From contig JAJQGL010000102.1 of the NCBI GenBank assembly GCA_021200535.1, positions 1 through 45,820 of the forward strand: 45,820 nt of DNA. Direction: 5' to 3'. The notes under the pieces were generated by a model that saw nothing but the letters and a program-made list of their open reading frames with translations, was not told where the DNA came from and did no database searches. Source of the stretch: Clostridiaceae bacterium (GTDB lineage: Bacteria > Bacillota > Clostridia > Lachnospirales > Lachnospiraceae). This document shows positions 1 to 7,333 of this stretch, in pieces (within the stretch, counting starts at the first letter, position 1; each line of letters begins with the position of its first letter). The position numbers and the translations under genes were made by a program.

Positions 1-17
1 ATTCTATCATAGATAGA

Positions 18-55
18 TTATTTGCACAAGAATTTTGAAAACGCTGTACTAGTAT
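18..55 (+). repeat. Dispersed 38-nt repeat, copy 1
   Basis: This stretch matches 7255-7292 at 31 of 38 positions without gaps, starting with the shared 11-mer TTATTTGCACA and sharing ACGCTG further on. It lies in non-coding DNA at the window edge, just before the hairpin at 95-135. A shorter piece, GAAAACGCTGTA followed by TAGTATAT, is also seen at about 551-574 next to the tmRNA 5' end. No open reading frame explains it. Function unknown. Confidence 0.45.
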
Positions 56-94
56 ATAGGAAGTAAGCGACAGGCAAAACCATTAGATCGAAAC

Positions 95-135
95 AAGCTG
101 CTGCAAAATCAATACAAAGAATTTTGCAGCAGCTT
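95..135 (+). terminator. Hairpin, possible terminator of an off-window gene
   Basis: Arms 95-109 and 121-135 are perfect 15-nt inverted repeats around an 11-nt loop. On the plus strand the stem is followed by a T-rich run (TTTTCTCTTTT counting the end of the stem), as in an intrinsic terminator for a plus-strand gene left of the window. It could instead be a second, back-up terminator for the minus-strand tmRNA, although the run on that side is less T-rich. Confidence 0.4.
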
Positions 136-159
136 TTCTCTTTTAGTGAAATAAAACGC

Positions 160-192
160 ACAAAATCCGAACTTAACAAGTTCGGATTTTGT
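160..192 (-). terminator. Intrinsic terminator of ssrA
   Basis: Arms 160-174 and 178-192 form a perfect 15-bp stem with a 3-nt loop, 10 nt past the 3' end of the tmRNA. Read on the minus strand it is followed by GCGTTTTATTT, a weak U tract. Position and symmetry fit a terminator for ssrA. Confidence 0.65.
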
Positions 193-201
193 ACACTTAA
201 G

Positions 202-542
202 TGGAGCTGAGGGGAATCGAACCCCTGTCCGAACCCGAATCCAACGTCCTTCTACTGTCATAGTCAGTGATTTTTCATTCCCTCTAATAGCCGCCCGCTG
301 ACAGGCTGCTATTTTCAGTAGCTTCATTCATTTTCTGCAGACGCAAAGCTTTGCCGGCAGAGTTTCCCGCAAGTCGATGCCGGTGATCCGAATGGCGGGG
401 CATTCGGGCCGACAAGCTGCAACTAGGCAGCTAAAGCTAAATTATCTTCAGCGTTTAAATTTAAATTCGAACTTTTAACGTGGTGTCCGACCACGGACAG
501 CTTCTCCGTCTTCAGCGAGCCCGTCGAAACCAGTACAACCCC
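202..542 (-). ncRNA. ssrA: Transfer-messenger RNA (tmRNA)
   Basis: One-piece tmRNA of 341 nt, which rescues stalled ribosomes by tagging the nascent peptide for proteolysis. The 5' end (from 542 downward) reads GGGGUUGUACUGGUUUCGAC, the hallmark start. The 3' end carries the T-arm GGUUCGAUUCC and the acceptor strand CAGCUCCA ending at 202. GGGGUUG and CAGCUCC pair over seven positions including two G-U pairs. The terminal CCA is not encoded (CTT follows). The tag frame lies at 423-452. A sigma-A-like promoter (612-640) and a terminator hairpin (160-192) flank it on the same strand. Confidence 0.95.
423..452 (-). other. tmRNA tag-peptide reading frame (AEDNLALAA)
   Basis: Within ssrA, GCU GAA GAU AAU UUA GCU UUA GCU GCC UAG encodes AEDNLALAA and stop. 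Clostridial tags such as AEDNFALAA start at the equivalent Ala, so I take GCU at 450-452 as the resume codon. The frame stays open further upstream, so the exact resume codon is inferred from family knowledge. Confidence 0.65.
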
Positions 543-611
543 CGGTTGTATGGAAAACGCTGTATCATTAGTATATGCATCTGGATAAAAAATATTCGCA
601 GACACTTAAAT

Positions 612-640
612 AAGATATCACAGCAGACCTGTTTTGTCAA
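612..640 (-). promoter_or_regulatory. Sigma-A-type promoter of ssrA
   Basis: On the minus strand TTGACA (635-640), a 17-nt spacer and TATCTT (612-617) precede ssrA. Transcription would start near 605, leaving about 60 nt of 5' precursor to be removed before the mature end at 542. Confidence 0.6.
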
Positions 641-925
641 GTAATAAAATGCTTGAGTTTCCGCATTTTTATCCACAACTTCTTGATTTTATCATATTTG
701 TTGTAAATAACTTTCAAAAAATAGCCAAAATATAAAGAATCTTTCAAACCGCCTTCCTAAACCGGAAAGAAAATTTATTGCCGATATTACTTATGGCATG
801 CTTGCATCTAACATCTGTCAGCAGACAGCCTTATAGTTGACGGCAGGGTTTTTTTAGGATAATCTTATAGTTGCAATGAAAAAAAGCAAAGGTAAGTACA
901 CCTGTGTGCAGAAAAGAGAGTGAAC
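641..925. other. Gene-free stretch between ssrA promoter and ATP-grasp gene
   Basis: About 285 nt, AT-rich, with no convincing gene. It holds a direct repeat CTTATAGTTG at 830-839 and 864-873. Between about 815 and 857 a weak CTGTC...GGCAG stem is followed by a run of seven T, which resembles a weak terminator or attenuator ahead of the gene at 926. I could not settle on a plus-strand promoter. Confidence 0.3.
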
Positions 926-2284
926 ATGAAGAGTGAAGAAATTATAGAAGAATATATCAGACTGATTGAGAAGTACCCGGAAGAGAACCGAAGAGGTGCA
1001 AAGCGGGTGCAGAGCTATCTGGACCATTCGGCTCTTTATTATCAGCGGCACAGCACCAGCAGATTTTATGCATTACAGATTCCTAAGGTTTTTACAAAAG
1101 AACAGATTGCAGCATTTGAAAAAATAACAGAGACCATGCATGGGATTTGCTGTAAGGTTATTTCAGAGTATCTGCACTGTGCGGATTACCGGAAACTGTT
1201 TCCGTTTTCTAAGGAGCTGGAAGAGCTGATTTTGGTGCCGAACCAATATGACGGACTGCTTCCAATGGCTCGTTTTGATATTTTTTATCAGGAAGATACC
1301 GGCAAATTTTATTTTTGTGAAATAAATACAGATGGAACAAGCGCGATGAATGAAGATCGTATTTTCAATGAGGCGCTGATTGTAAATCCGGCGCATCAAA
1401 GGATGCTGCAGAAGTACAGCATGAAAAGCTTTGAGCTGTTCGACAGCTGGGCGGATACATTTCTGGAATTGTACCAGACTTACGAAAAGGCAGAAAAAGG
1501 ACGGCTTCCGCAGGTGGCGATTCTTGATTTTCTGGACAATGGGACAATACATGAATTTGAGGAATTTGCAAGGCACTTTCAGGCAAAAGGGATGCTGTGT
1601 GCAGTCTGCGATATTCGGGATGTTTCTTATCGGGACGGAAAACTTTTTACGCCGCAGGGAATGCAGATTGATGCGGTCTACCGCCGTGCGGTCACATCGG
1701 ATATCATGAAACGGTATGATGATGCAGAGCCGTTCCTTCAGGCAGTCAGAGAGCAGAATGTTTTTTTGGCAGGTTCTTTCTGCACGCAGATCATTCACAA
1801 CAAATGGCTGTTTTATATATTACATCTGGAGCGGACAAAGCGTTTTTTGTCAGATTCTGAGGCTGCGTTTATCGAAGAGCATGTACCGCGCACGGGACTG
1901 TTAGAAAAATCAGATGATTTTACGGAGCTGATTGCCAATAAAGATGAATATATTATTAAGCCGTTGGATTTATATGCGGCAAAGGGCGTCTATGCGGGGG
2001 TGGAATATGATGATGCGGCATGGAGGGGCTATCTGGAACAGCATGCGTCAAAGGATTATATTTACCAGAAATATTGTCCGCAGTACCGCACGAAAAATAT
2101 CGATTTTGTGACGGGAGATGGTTCTGTGCAAAATTATATCAACATGGAGGGACTTTTCTGTTATAATGGAAAACTGGCAGGCATTTATTCCAGAATGTCG
2201 GCAGGAGACATTATCGTTTCTTATAAAAACGAAAGGACAGTGCCGGCATTGGTGCTGCAGGGAAATAGAAAGGATAATATATGA
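926..2284 (+). CDS. ATP-grasp enzyme of the glutathionylspermidine-synthase type
   Basis: About 452 aa. The layout resembles the GSP_synth type of ATP-grasp ligases, which join a carboxylate to an amine with ATP. RFDIFYQ near residue 116 is followed by an acidic metal-binding stretch CEINTDGTSAMNED (Glu about 132). IIKPLDLYAAKGVY (Lys about 345) looks like the ATP-binding lysine and glycine loop, and YIYQKYC (about 378-384) like the adenine-contacting strand. There is no amidase domain as in bifunctional GSP synthase/amidases. I chose ATG 926 because GAGAG lies 5 nt upstream; GTG 920 is also in frame. The stop is 1 nt before the start of the cyclase-like gene, so the two are translationally coupled. 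The true substrate is not evident; the glutathionylspermidine name should not be taken literally. Confidence 0.75.
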   Translation: MKSEEIIEEYIRLIEKYPEENRRGAKRVQSYLDHSALYYQRHSTSRFYALQIPKVFTKEQIAAFEKITETMHGICCKVISEYLHCADYRKLFPFSKELEELILVPNQYDGLLPMARFDIFYQEDTGKFYFCEINTDGTSAMNEDRIFNEALIVNPAHQRMLQKYSMKSFELFDSWADTFLELYQTYEKAEKGRLPQVAILDFLDNGTIHEFEEFARHFQAKGMLCAVCDIRDVSYRDGKLFTPQGMQIDAVYRRAVTSDIMKRYDDAEPFLQAVREQNVFLAGSFCTQIIHNKWLFYILHLERTKRFLSDSEAAFIEEHVPRTGLLEKSDDFTELIANKDEYIIKPLDLYAAKGVYAGVEYDDAAWRGYLEQHASKDYIYQKYCPQYRTKNIDFVTGDGSVQNYINMEGLFCYNGKLAGIYSRMSAGDIIVSYKNERTVPALVLQGNRKDNI

Positions 2285-2285
2285 T

Positions 2286-3398
2286 ATGAGTACATTTGGA
2301 GTAACGCTAAAAAAAGTAGTAGACGATAGCTACGATATTGAGATTGGTTTTGAACTGGAGGAAACACTTCTTCGGGATTTGCAAAATGGCCTGGTGGGCA
2401 GTGTGAAAAAGTATGCGGTGGTCACAGACAGCATTGTAAAGGAGCTGTATGCGGAGAAAATCTGCAGGATGCTGCAGAGCGCAGGTTATCAGGCAGAGCT
2501 GTTTGTCTTTGAACAGGGAGAGAAAAGCAAGACCAGAAAGACAAAGGAAATGATTGAAGATGCGATGCTGGCACATGGTTTTCGGAGAGATTGCTGTATC
2601 ATAGCAGTGGGCGGCGGTGTTGTAACGGATCTTGCCGGTTTTGTCGCCGGAACATTTGGACGGGGTGTGCCGTTCATCAACTATGCGACAACGCTTCTTG
2701 CGGCAGCGGATGCTTCAGTGGGGGGCAAGACTGCGGTAGATACGCCGTTGGCGACCAATCTGATTGGCTTATTTAACCAGCCGGAAAAGGTATATATTGA
2801 TATTGCGGCATGGAAGACACTGCCGGAGATACAGATTTCCAGCGGAATGGCAGAAACGATTAAGCATGCGTGCATGGCAAGCGGTGAGCTGTTTGCATAT
2901 CTTGAAAAGCATATGCAGGATTTGTTTTCTGTGCAGAGGGAAGTCTGTGAACATATTGCAGAGGAAAACTGCCGGATTAAATATCACGTTGTAGAAAAGG
3001 ATGAGAGGGAAAGCGGGCTTAGAGAAATCCTGAATTTGGGGCATACGGTGGGGCGCGCTGTCGAAACAGTCAGTGATTACCGGCTTCACCACGGTGAGGC
3101 GGTTGCCATCGGTCTGGTCGCACAGGCAAAGCTTTCCGTGCGTCTTGGCTATATGACCGGGCAGGAGGCTGACCGGGTTGTACGGCTTTTGCAGCAGGCA
3201 AAGCTGCCGGTAGCAATTCCGGCATATATTGACAGGGAGGCATTGGTTCAGAAGCTTTATACAGACAAAAAAGTACGGGATGGCAGGCTTCGCTTTGTGG
3301 TTCAGAAGGGCATCGGCGGTATTGTGGAGTTTGAGGACGGCGTATTTGCAACGCCGGTCACAGAAGATGTGGCAAGAGAGATTATCCTGCAGCTGTGA
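2286..3398 (+). CDS. 3-dehydroquinate synthase-like sugar-phosphate cyclase
   Basis: 370 aa, the usual length for AroB. It has the NAD-binding GGGVVTDLAGF (about 107-117), DASVGGKT (Asp142, Lys148), NLIGLFNQP (Asn158), the metal ligands Glu190, His253 and His269, Lys193, and a C-terminal DKK. So an NAD- and metal-dependent cyclase fold is clear. Two positions differ from ordinary AroB: GHTxGHA reads GHTVGRA (second His replaced by Arg257), and PLGKN reads PLATN (Thr157). Both lie near the substrate phosphate side in known AroB structures, as I recall them. It may be a true dehydroquinate synthase or a relative making another cyclitol; its coupling to an ATP-grasp ligase instead of shikimate genes favours a special role. 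ATG 2286 follows AAAGGA. Confidence 0.8.
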   Translation: MSTFGVTLKKVVDDSYDIEIGFELEETLLRDLQNGLVGSVKKYAVVTDSIVKELYAEKICRMLQSAGYQAELFVFEQGEKSKTRKTKEMIEDAMLAHGFRRDCCIIAVGGGVVTDLAGFVAGTFGRGVPFINYATTLLAAADASVGGKTAVDTPLATNLIGLFNQPEKVYIDIAAWKTLPEIQISSGMAETIKHACMASGELFAYLEKHMQDLFSVQREVCEHIAEENCRIKYHVVEKDERESGLREILNLGHTVGRAVETVSDYRLHHGEAVAIGLVAQAKLSVRLGYMTGQEADRVVRLLQQAKLPVAIPAYIDREALVQKLYTDKKVRDGRLRFVVQKGIGGIVEFEDGVFATPVTEDVAREIILQL

Positions 3399-3443
3399 AA
3401 ACAAAAAATCCCATCCAAAATGAAAAAAACTTTACAAAAGCTC

Positions 3444-3471
3444 TTTACATTTTTTGAGGGGAAGATATAAT
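3444..3471 (+). promoter_or_regulatory. Promoter of the por operon
   Basis: TTTACA (3444-3449), a 16-nt spacer and TATAAT (3466-3471) lie about 70 nt before porG. No clear terminator separates it from the cyclase gene, so read-through is also possible. Confidence 0.5.
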
Positions 3472-3539
3472 GAAAAAGTGTTGCGAGAAACCACAAACTT
3501 GTAATGTGCAAAGAATGTGCGTAGGAATGGAGATTATTT

Positions 3540-4148
3540 ATGAAAAACGGAATTGAAATCAGATGGCATGGACGCGGCGGCCAGGGAGCTAAGACGGCGG
3601 CGCTGCTTCTGGCAGATGTAGCATTTAAAACGGGGCAGAATGTACAGGGATTTCCGGAATACGGACCGGAGCGGATGGGTGCGCCGATTACTGCATATAA
3701 CCGGATCAGTACGGATCCGATTCGTGTTCATTCCAATATATATCATCCGGATTATGTTGCGGTCGTGGATGAGACTTTGCTCGGAACGGTAGATGTGACG
3801 GCAGGGCTGAAAAAAACCGGTGCGATTATTGTAAATACATCAAAGTCCAGAGAAGAGATTGCACAGCATCTGGACGGCTATCCGGGAAAAGTGTACACGG
3901 TGGACGCCAGAAAAATTTCAGTTTCTGCGCTGGGCAAAAATTTTCCAAATTCGCCAATGCTGGCAGCAGTTGTTGCAGTCAGTAAGATTATGCCGAGAGA
4001 TACTTTTATCGCGGAAATGGCAGCGTCGTATCAGCATAAATTTGCGAAAAAGCCAGAAGTAATTGAAGGAAATATGAAAGCGCTCGAGATGGCGTTTGAT
4101 GAAATGGAGCGTTCTATGGAGCAGGACAAAATGGAGCGTTCTGCATAA
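3540..4148 (+). CDS. porG: Pyruvate:ferredoxin oxidoreductase, gamma subunit
   Basis: 202 aa, matching the usual gamma-subunit length. It begins with the family signature IRWHGRGGQGAKTAALLLA, followed by FPEYGPERMGAPITAYNRIS. In four-subunit 2-oxoacid:acceptor oxidoreductases this domain packs against the alpha and beta subunits and helps bind CoA. GGAATGGAG lies upstream of the start. The 3' end carries a small duplication: AAATGGAGCGTTCT occurs at 4102-4115 and 4129-4142, giving the tail MERSMEQDKMERSA. It is first in porG-porD-porA-porB. The substrate assignment to pyruvate rests on the beta subunit. Confidence 0.9.
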   Translation: MKNGIEIRWHGRGGQGAKTAALLLADVAFKTGQNVQGFPEYGPERMGAPITAYNRISTDPIRVHSNIYHPDYVAVVDETLLGTVDVTAGLKKTGAIIVNTSKSREEIAQHLDGYPGKVYTVDARKISVSALGKNFPNSPMLAAVVAVSKIMPRDTFIAEMAASYQHKFAKKPEVIEGNMKALEMAFDEMERSMEQDKMERSA

Positions 4149-4209
4149 TGAAAACAAAGCATGCAGCCCAACGAAACAAGGCTGCGGCAAGAATGGAGAG
4201 TTTTATGCT

Positions 4210-4515
4210 ATGAGAACGGATATTACAAAAATCAATGAAAAAACTCCGCATGATCAGCTGACAGAAGGACTTATGGTTTTTGCAGGAGGAACTTCAAAGC
4301 TGTTTCAGACAGGAGACTGGAGGACAAACACACCGGTTGTTGACGAAGAGAAGTGTAAGCAATGTCTTCTTTGCACACCGGTTTGTCCGGACGGATGTAT
4401 TCCGGTAAAGGATGGAAAGAGACAGGCATTTGACATGATGCACTGCAAAGGGTGCGGTATCTGTGCTAATGTCTGTCCGTTTGGAGCAATTGAGATGAAG
4501 GAGGGAAATATTTAA
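4210..4515 (+). CDS. porD: Pyruvate:ferredoxin oxidoreductase, delta subunit (2x[4Fe-4S] ferredoxin)
   Basis: 101 aa. Two CxxCxxCxxxCP motifs are seen, CKQCLLCTPVCP and CKGCGICANVCP, each expected to hold a [4Fe-4S] cluster that carries electrons from the TPP site to free ferredoxin. The first start codon met after the GGAGAG site (ATG 4205) hits a stop after two codons, so ATG 4210 is the start. The upstream 61-nt gap contains a GCAGCC/GGCTGC hairpin. The stop codon overlaps the porA ATG by one base. Confidence 0.92.
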   Translation: MRTDITKINEKTPHDQLTEGLMVFAGGTSKLFQTGDWRTNTPVVDEEKCKQCLLCTPVCPDGCIPVKDGKRQAFDMMHCKGCGICANVCPFGAIEMKEGNI

Positions 4516-5696
4516 TGGCAATCAAAGAACGTATGTCGGGAAATGAGGCGGTTGCATATGCAATCCGTCAGGTTAATCCGGATGTTATGCCCGCATTTCC
4601 AATCACTCCTTCTACAGAAATCCCGCAGATGGTTTCTACCTATATTGCAAATGGAGAGATGGATACCGAATTTATTCCGGTTGAGAGTGAGCATTCTTCC
4701 ATGAGTGCAACGATTGGCGCCCAGGCAGCGGGAGCGAGAAGCCTGACGGCAACTTCATCGGCGGGGCTTGCGCTGATGTGGGAAGAGCTTTTGCTGGCGG
4801 CATCAAACCGCATGCCGTGTGTGTTGACGCTGGTCAACCGTACTCTGTCCGGCCCGATCAATATTAACTGTGACCATTCCGATGGAATGGGGGCGAGAGA
4901 TACCGGATGGATTCAGATCTATGCAGAGAATAACCAGGAAGCGTATGACAATTTTATTCAGGCGTACCCGATTGCGGAAAATGAAAAGGTTCATCTTCCG
5001 GTTATGGTTTGCCAGGATGGATTTATTACCAGTCATGCTGTGGAAAATATAGAACTTCTGGAGGACGAACCAGTCCGGGAATTTGTTGGCGAATATGAGC
5101 CGGAAGAGTATCTGTTAAACCCGGGAAAACCGATTGCCGTAGGACCGTATTCTGTCAGCAATTATGTGATGGAAGCCAAAAAGAATCAGGAGATCGCTTT
5201 AGAGCAGTCGAAGGAAGTGATTCTGGAGGTCGCCCGAAAATTTGCGGCGATATCAGGCAGGGAATATGGGCTGTTTGAGGAATATAAAACAGAAGATGCA
5301 GATTATATCATGCTGATTATGGGCTCTGCAGCAGGAACGGCAAAGCAGGCAGTGGATGATATGAGAGAGAATGGGAAAAAGGTTGGTGTATTGAAGCTGC
5401 GCGTGTTCCGCCCGTTTCCGGCAGAGGAAATTGCACAGGCATTGAAAAACTGCAAGGCTGTAGCGATCTTAGATCGCTGTGAAAGCTACAATGGCAATGG
5501 CGGTCCGCTGGGAAGTGAAGTGACAGCTGGTTTGTTCCGGGCAAAGGTGATGATTGAGACGGTCAATTATATATATGGTTTGGCAGGGCGTGATTTTACA
5601 GTCGGGGATGCAGTGGATGTGTTTGAAGAGCTGGAAGATATGATTGTGAACGGCAAAAAAGTGCAGCAGTATCAGTATATCAGACTGCGCAGTTAA
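4515..5696 (+). CDS. porA: Pyruvate:ferredoxin oxidoreductase, alpha subunit
   Basis: 393 aa. It contains the pyrimidine-binding domain with AFPITPSTEIPQM (about 27-39), the conserved ESEHSSMSATIGAQAAGARS, and the HSDGMGARDTGWIQIY segment. The domain II stretch near residues 260-340 ends in GVLKLRVFRPFPAEEIAQAL. With PorB it forms the active site that decarboxylates pyruvate and transfers the acetyl group to CoA. Its start overlaps the porD stop, indicating translational coupling. Residues 380-393 run to a short basic tail. Confidence 0.92.
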   Translation: MAIKERMSGNEAVAYAIRQVNPDVMPAFPITPSTEIPQMVSTYIANGEMDTEFIPVESEHSSMSATIGAQAAGARSLTATSSAGLALMWEELLLAASNRMPCVLTLVNRTLSGPININCDHSDGMGARDTGWIQIYAENNQEAYDNFIQAYPIAENEKVHLPVMVCQDGFITSHAVENIELLEDEPVREFVGEYEPEEYLLNPGKPIAVGPYSVSNYVMEAKKNQEIALEQSKEVILEVARKFAAISGREYGLFEEYKTEDADYIMLIMGSAAGTAKQAVDDMRENGKKVGVLKLRVFRPFPAEEIAQALKNCKAVAILDRCESYNGNGGPLGSEVTAGLFRAKVMIETVNYIYGLAGRDFTVGDAVDVFEELEDMIVNGKKVQQYQYIRLRS

Positions 5697-5733
5697 TCAC
5701 GAATCGCTGTATCACTATCATTGGAGGAATAAC

Positions 5734-6675
5734 ATGAGTGACTATAATTTAAAAACAATAATGAATAAACCGGAGCGTTTTGTGCCGGGGCATCGCATGT
5801 GCGCCGGCTGTGGAGCAACGATTGCCGTGCGTGCCGTGCTCCGTGCCCTTCATGAAGGGGACAGGGCTGTGATCGGTAATGCGACAGGCTGTCTGGAGGT
5901 GTCATCTTTTACATATCCGTATACCTCGTGGGAGGACAGTTATATTCACAATGCGTTTGAAAATGCAGGCGCTACGCTCAGCGGTGTTGAGACGGCATAC
6001 CGTGCCCTAAAAAAACGCGGGAGGCTTCCTGAGAACGAAACATTTAAGTTTATTACCTTCGGCGGGGATGGCGGAACCTATGATATTGGTTTTCAGTCCC
6101 TGTCAGGCGCCATGGAGCGCGGACATGATATGGTTTATGTCTGCTATGACAATGGCGCGTATATGAATACGGGTATCCAGCGTTCTTCTGCAACGCCGAT
6201 GTATGCAGATACGACAACAACCCCGGTGGGGAAAAATTCTGTTGGAAAGATGCAGAACCGCAAGGATTTGGCGTCTATCATTGCAGACCATGACGTTGCC
6301 TATGTCGCGCAGACTACTTTTACAACAGATTTTAAGGATTTGCACAGAAAAGCAGAGAAAGCAATTTATACAGAGGGCGCCAGCTTTTTAAATATTATGA
6401 CGCCGTGTCCGAGGGGATGGCGGTATGATACACCGGAAATCATGAAGATTTGCAAACTGGCAGTTGAGACGTGCTATTGGCCGATGTTTGAAGTAGAACA
6501 TGGGAAGTGGACGCTTTCTTATGAACCAAAGAAAAAACTGCCGATAGAGGATTTTTTAAGAGAGCAGGGAAGATTTAAGCACCTTTTCAAGAAAGGGAAT
6601 GAGGATTTACTGGTGCAATTCCAGCAGGAGGTCGACAGGCGTTGGGAGGATCTGCTGTATAAGTGTGCAAGATGA
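5734..6675 (+). CDS. porB: Pyruvate:ferredoxin oxidoreductase, beta subunit (TPP-binding)
   Basis: 313 aa. HRMCAGCGATIAVRAVL provides two of the cysteines for the proximal cluster. GNATGCLEV and GGDGGTYDIGFQSLSGAMERG give the TPP/Mg site. YDNGAYMNTGIQRSSATP is the pyruvate-type signature; branched-chain (Vor) and 2-oxoglutarate (Kor) enzymes usually differ here. It has its own GGAGG site and closes the four-gene operon. The single-chain NifJ at 22371 performs the same chemistry, so the cell has two routes. Confidence 0.92.
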   Translation: MSDYNLKTIMNKPERFVPGHRMCAGCGATIAVRAVLRALHEGDRAVIGNATGCLEVSSFTYPYTSWEDSYIHNAFENAGATLSGVETAYRALKKRGRLPENETFKFITFGGDGGTYDIGFQSLSGAMERGHDMVYVCYDNGAYMNTGIQRSSATPMYADTTTTPVGKNSVGKMQNRKDLASIIADHDVAYVAQTTFTTDFKDLHRKAEKAIYTEGASFLNIMTPCPRGWRYDTPEIMKICKLAVETCYWPMFEVEHGKWTLSYEPKKKLPIEDFLREQGRFKHLFKKGNEDLLVQFQQEVDRRWEDLLYKCAR

Positions 6676-6737
6676 TATGATTGCTTTATCAGGTATTAAA
6701 AACCGTAATGAATACTATGTTTTCGGGAGGTGGGTAC

Positions 6738-7235
6738 ATGAAAAAAAGAGTTTCTGTCTATGGGTTATTGCTGGCTGTCTGTCTTTTGTTTAGCGCTTGC
6801 GGGACAGACCCGGTAGCGGAGGAGCTGCGGCAGTTTGCAAATGAGGATATGTCAGAGGTAACGGAGAAGTATCAGAGCTTTGTGTCAGACTATCTGGATT
6901 TGGCGGGCTACAGCACAGACCCGCAGGAATATGCAGATTACATCAAAGAGACATTGCTGACCGATTTAGAGAGTATTTCAGAGGATTTGGATAATATTGA
7001 GACAGAGAGCAGTGAAATAACGGACTTAAAAGAAAAATACCGGACATTTATTGACGGATACTACAGTGCGTTTCAAAAGCTTGCCGAGGCGGCGGAGGAA
7101 GAGGATTCTGAGAGCCAGAAAAAGGCAGTGGAAGAGATTGATAACGGTGCAGAAGCCTTAGAGGCATATAATACTGCGCTGCAGGAGCTTGCAGATAAAT
7201 ATGATATACCGGTAGTCACTGCGCCGGCGGAATAA
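6738..7235 (+). CDS. Predicted lipoprotein, helical, function unknown
   Basis: 165 aa. The start at 6738 follows a strong GGGAGGTGGG site. A basic n-region MKKR, a hydrophobic core and the lipobox LFSAC give a signal peptidase II site with Cys about 21. The mature part is acidic and predicted helical (many E, D, L, S; likely coiled coil), with YxxFxxxY-like spacing and no catalytic motif I recognise. It lies 62 nt after porB and before the surface-glycosylation genes, so it may be an envelope partner of either or independent. Upstream in-frame ATGs (for example 6681) lack a signal sequence context. Confidence 0.7.
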   Translation: MKKRVSVYGLLLAVCLLFSACGTDPVAEELRQFANEDMSEVTEKYQSFVSDYLDLAGYSTDPQEYADYIKETLLTDLESISEDLDNIETESSEITDLKEKYRTFIDGYYSAFQKLAEAAEEEDSESQKKAVEEIDNGAEALEAYNTALQELADKYDIPVVTAPAE

Positions 7236-7254
7236 ACCGGTAAAATGATTTTTG

Positions 7255-7292
7255 TTATTTGCACAGGAGTTTTGGATACGCTGAACGAGTAC
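7255..7292 (+). repeat. Dispersed 38-nt repeat, copy 2, with adjacent hairpin
   Basis: Matches 18-55 at 31 of 38 positions. It is followed by a small inverted repeat, CGAATA (7295-7300) and TATTCG (7306-7311) with a 5-nt loop. The whole unit fills the gap between the lipoprotein stop and the GtrA gene. Function unknown. Confidence 0.45.
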
Positions 7293-7333
7293 CCCGAATA
7301 TTCATTATTCGCTGTACCAGATTGGAGTTAAAA

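Noticed and set aside
758-787. Sigma-28 (flagellar) promoter suggested by GCCGATAT near 780-787.
   Set aside because: The nearest TAAA is 18 nt upstream rather than about 15, and no motility gene follows.
2769-3404. Long minus-strand open frame of about 211 codons opposite the cyclase gene.
   Set aside because: Composition and position are those of a shadow of the plus-strand coding frame; the plus frame has full family motifs. The same applies to 1163-1798 and 15820-16461 on the minus strand and 21285-21881 on the plus strand.
3490-3540. Member of the leader family before porG, because GGAATGGAGATTATT also precedes its start.
   Set aside because: Only the ribosome-binding part matches; the loop hairpin and the AAACGCTYC segment are missing. 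GAATGGAG is also found before porD, so it is probably a common ribosome binding context here.
3470-3556. A 28-codon Cys-rich frame (starting MKKCCEKPQTC) running into the porG start.
   Set aside because: Its ATG overlaps the -10 box of the por promoter, so it would be leaderless, and the frame overlaps porG; no independent support.
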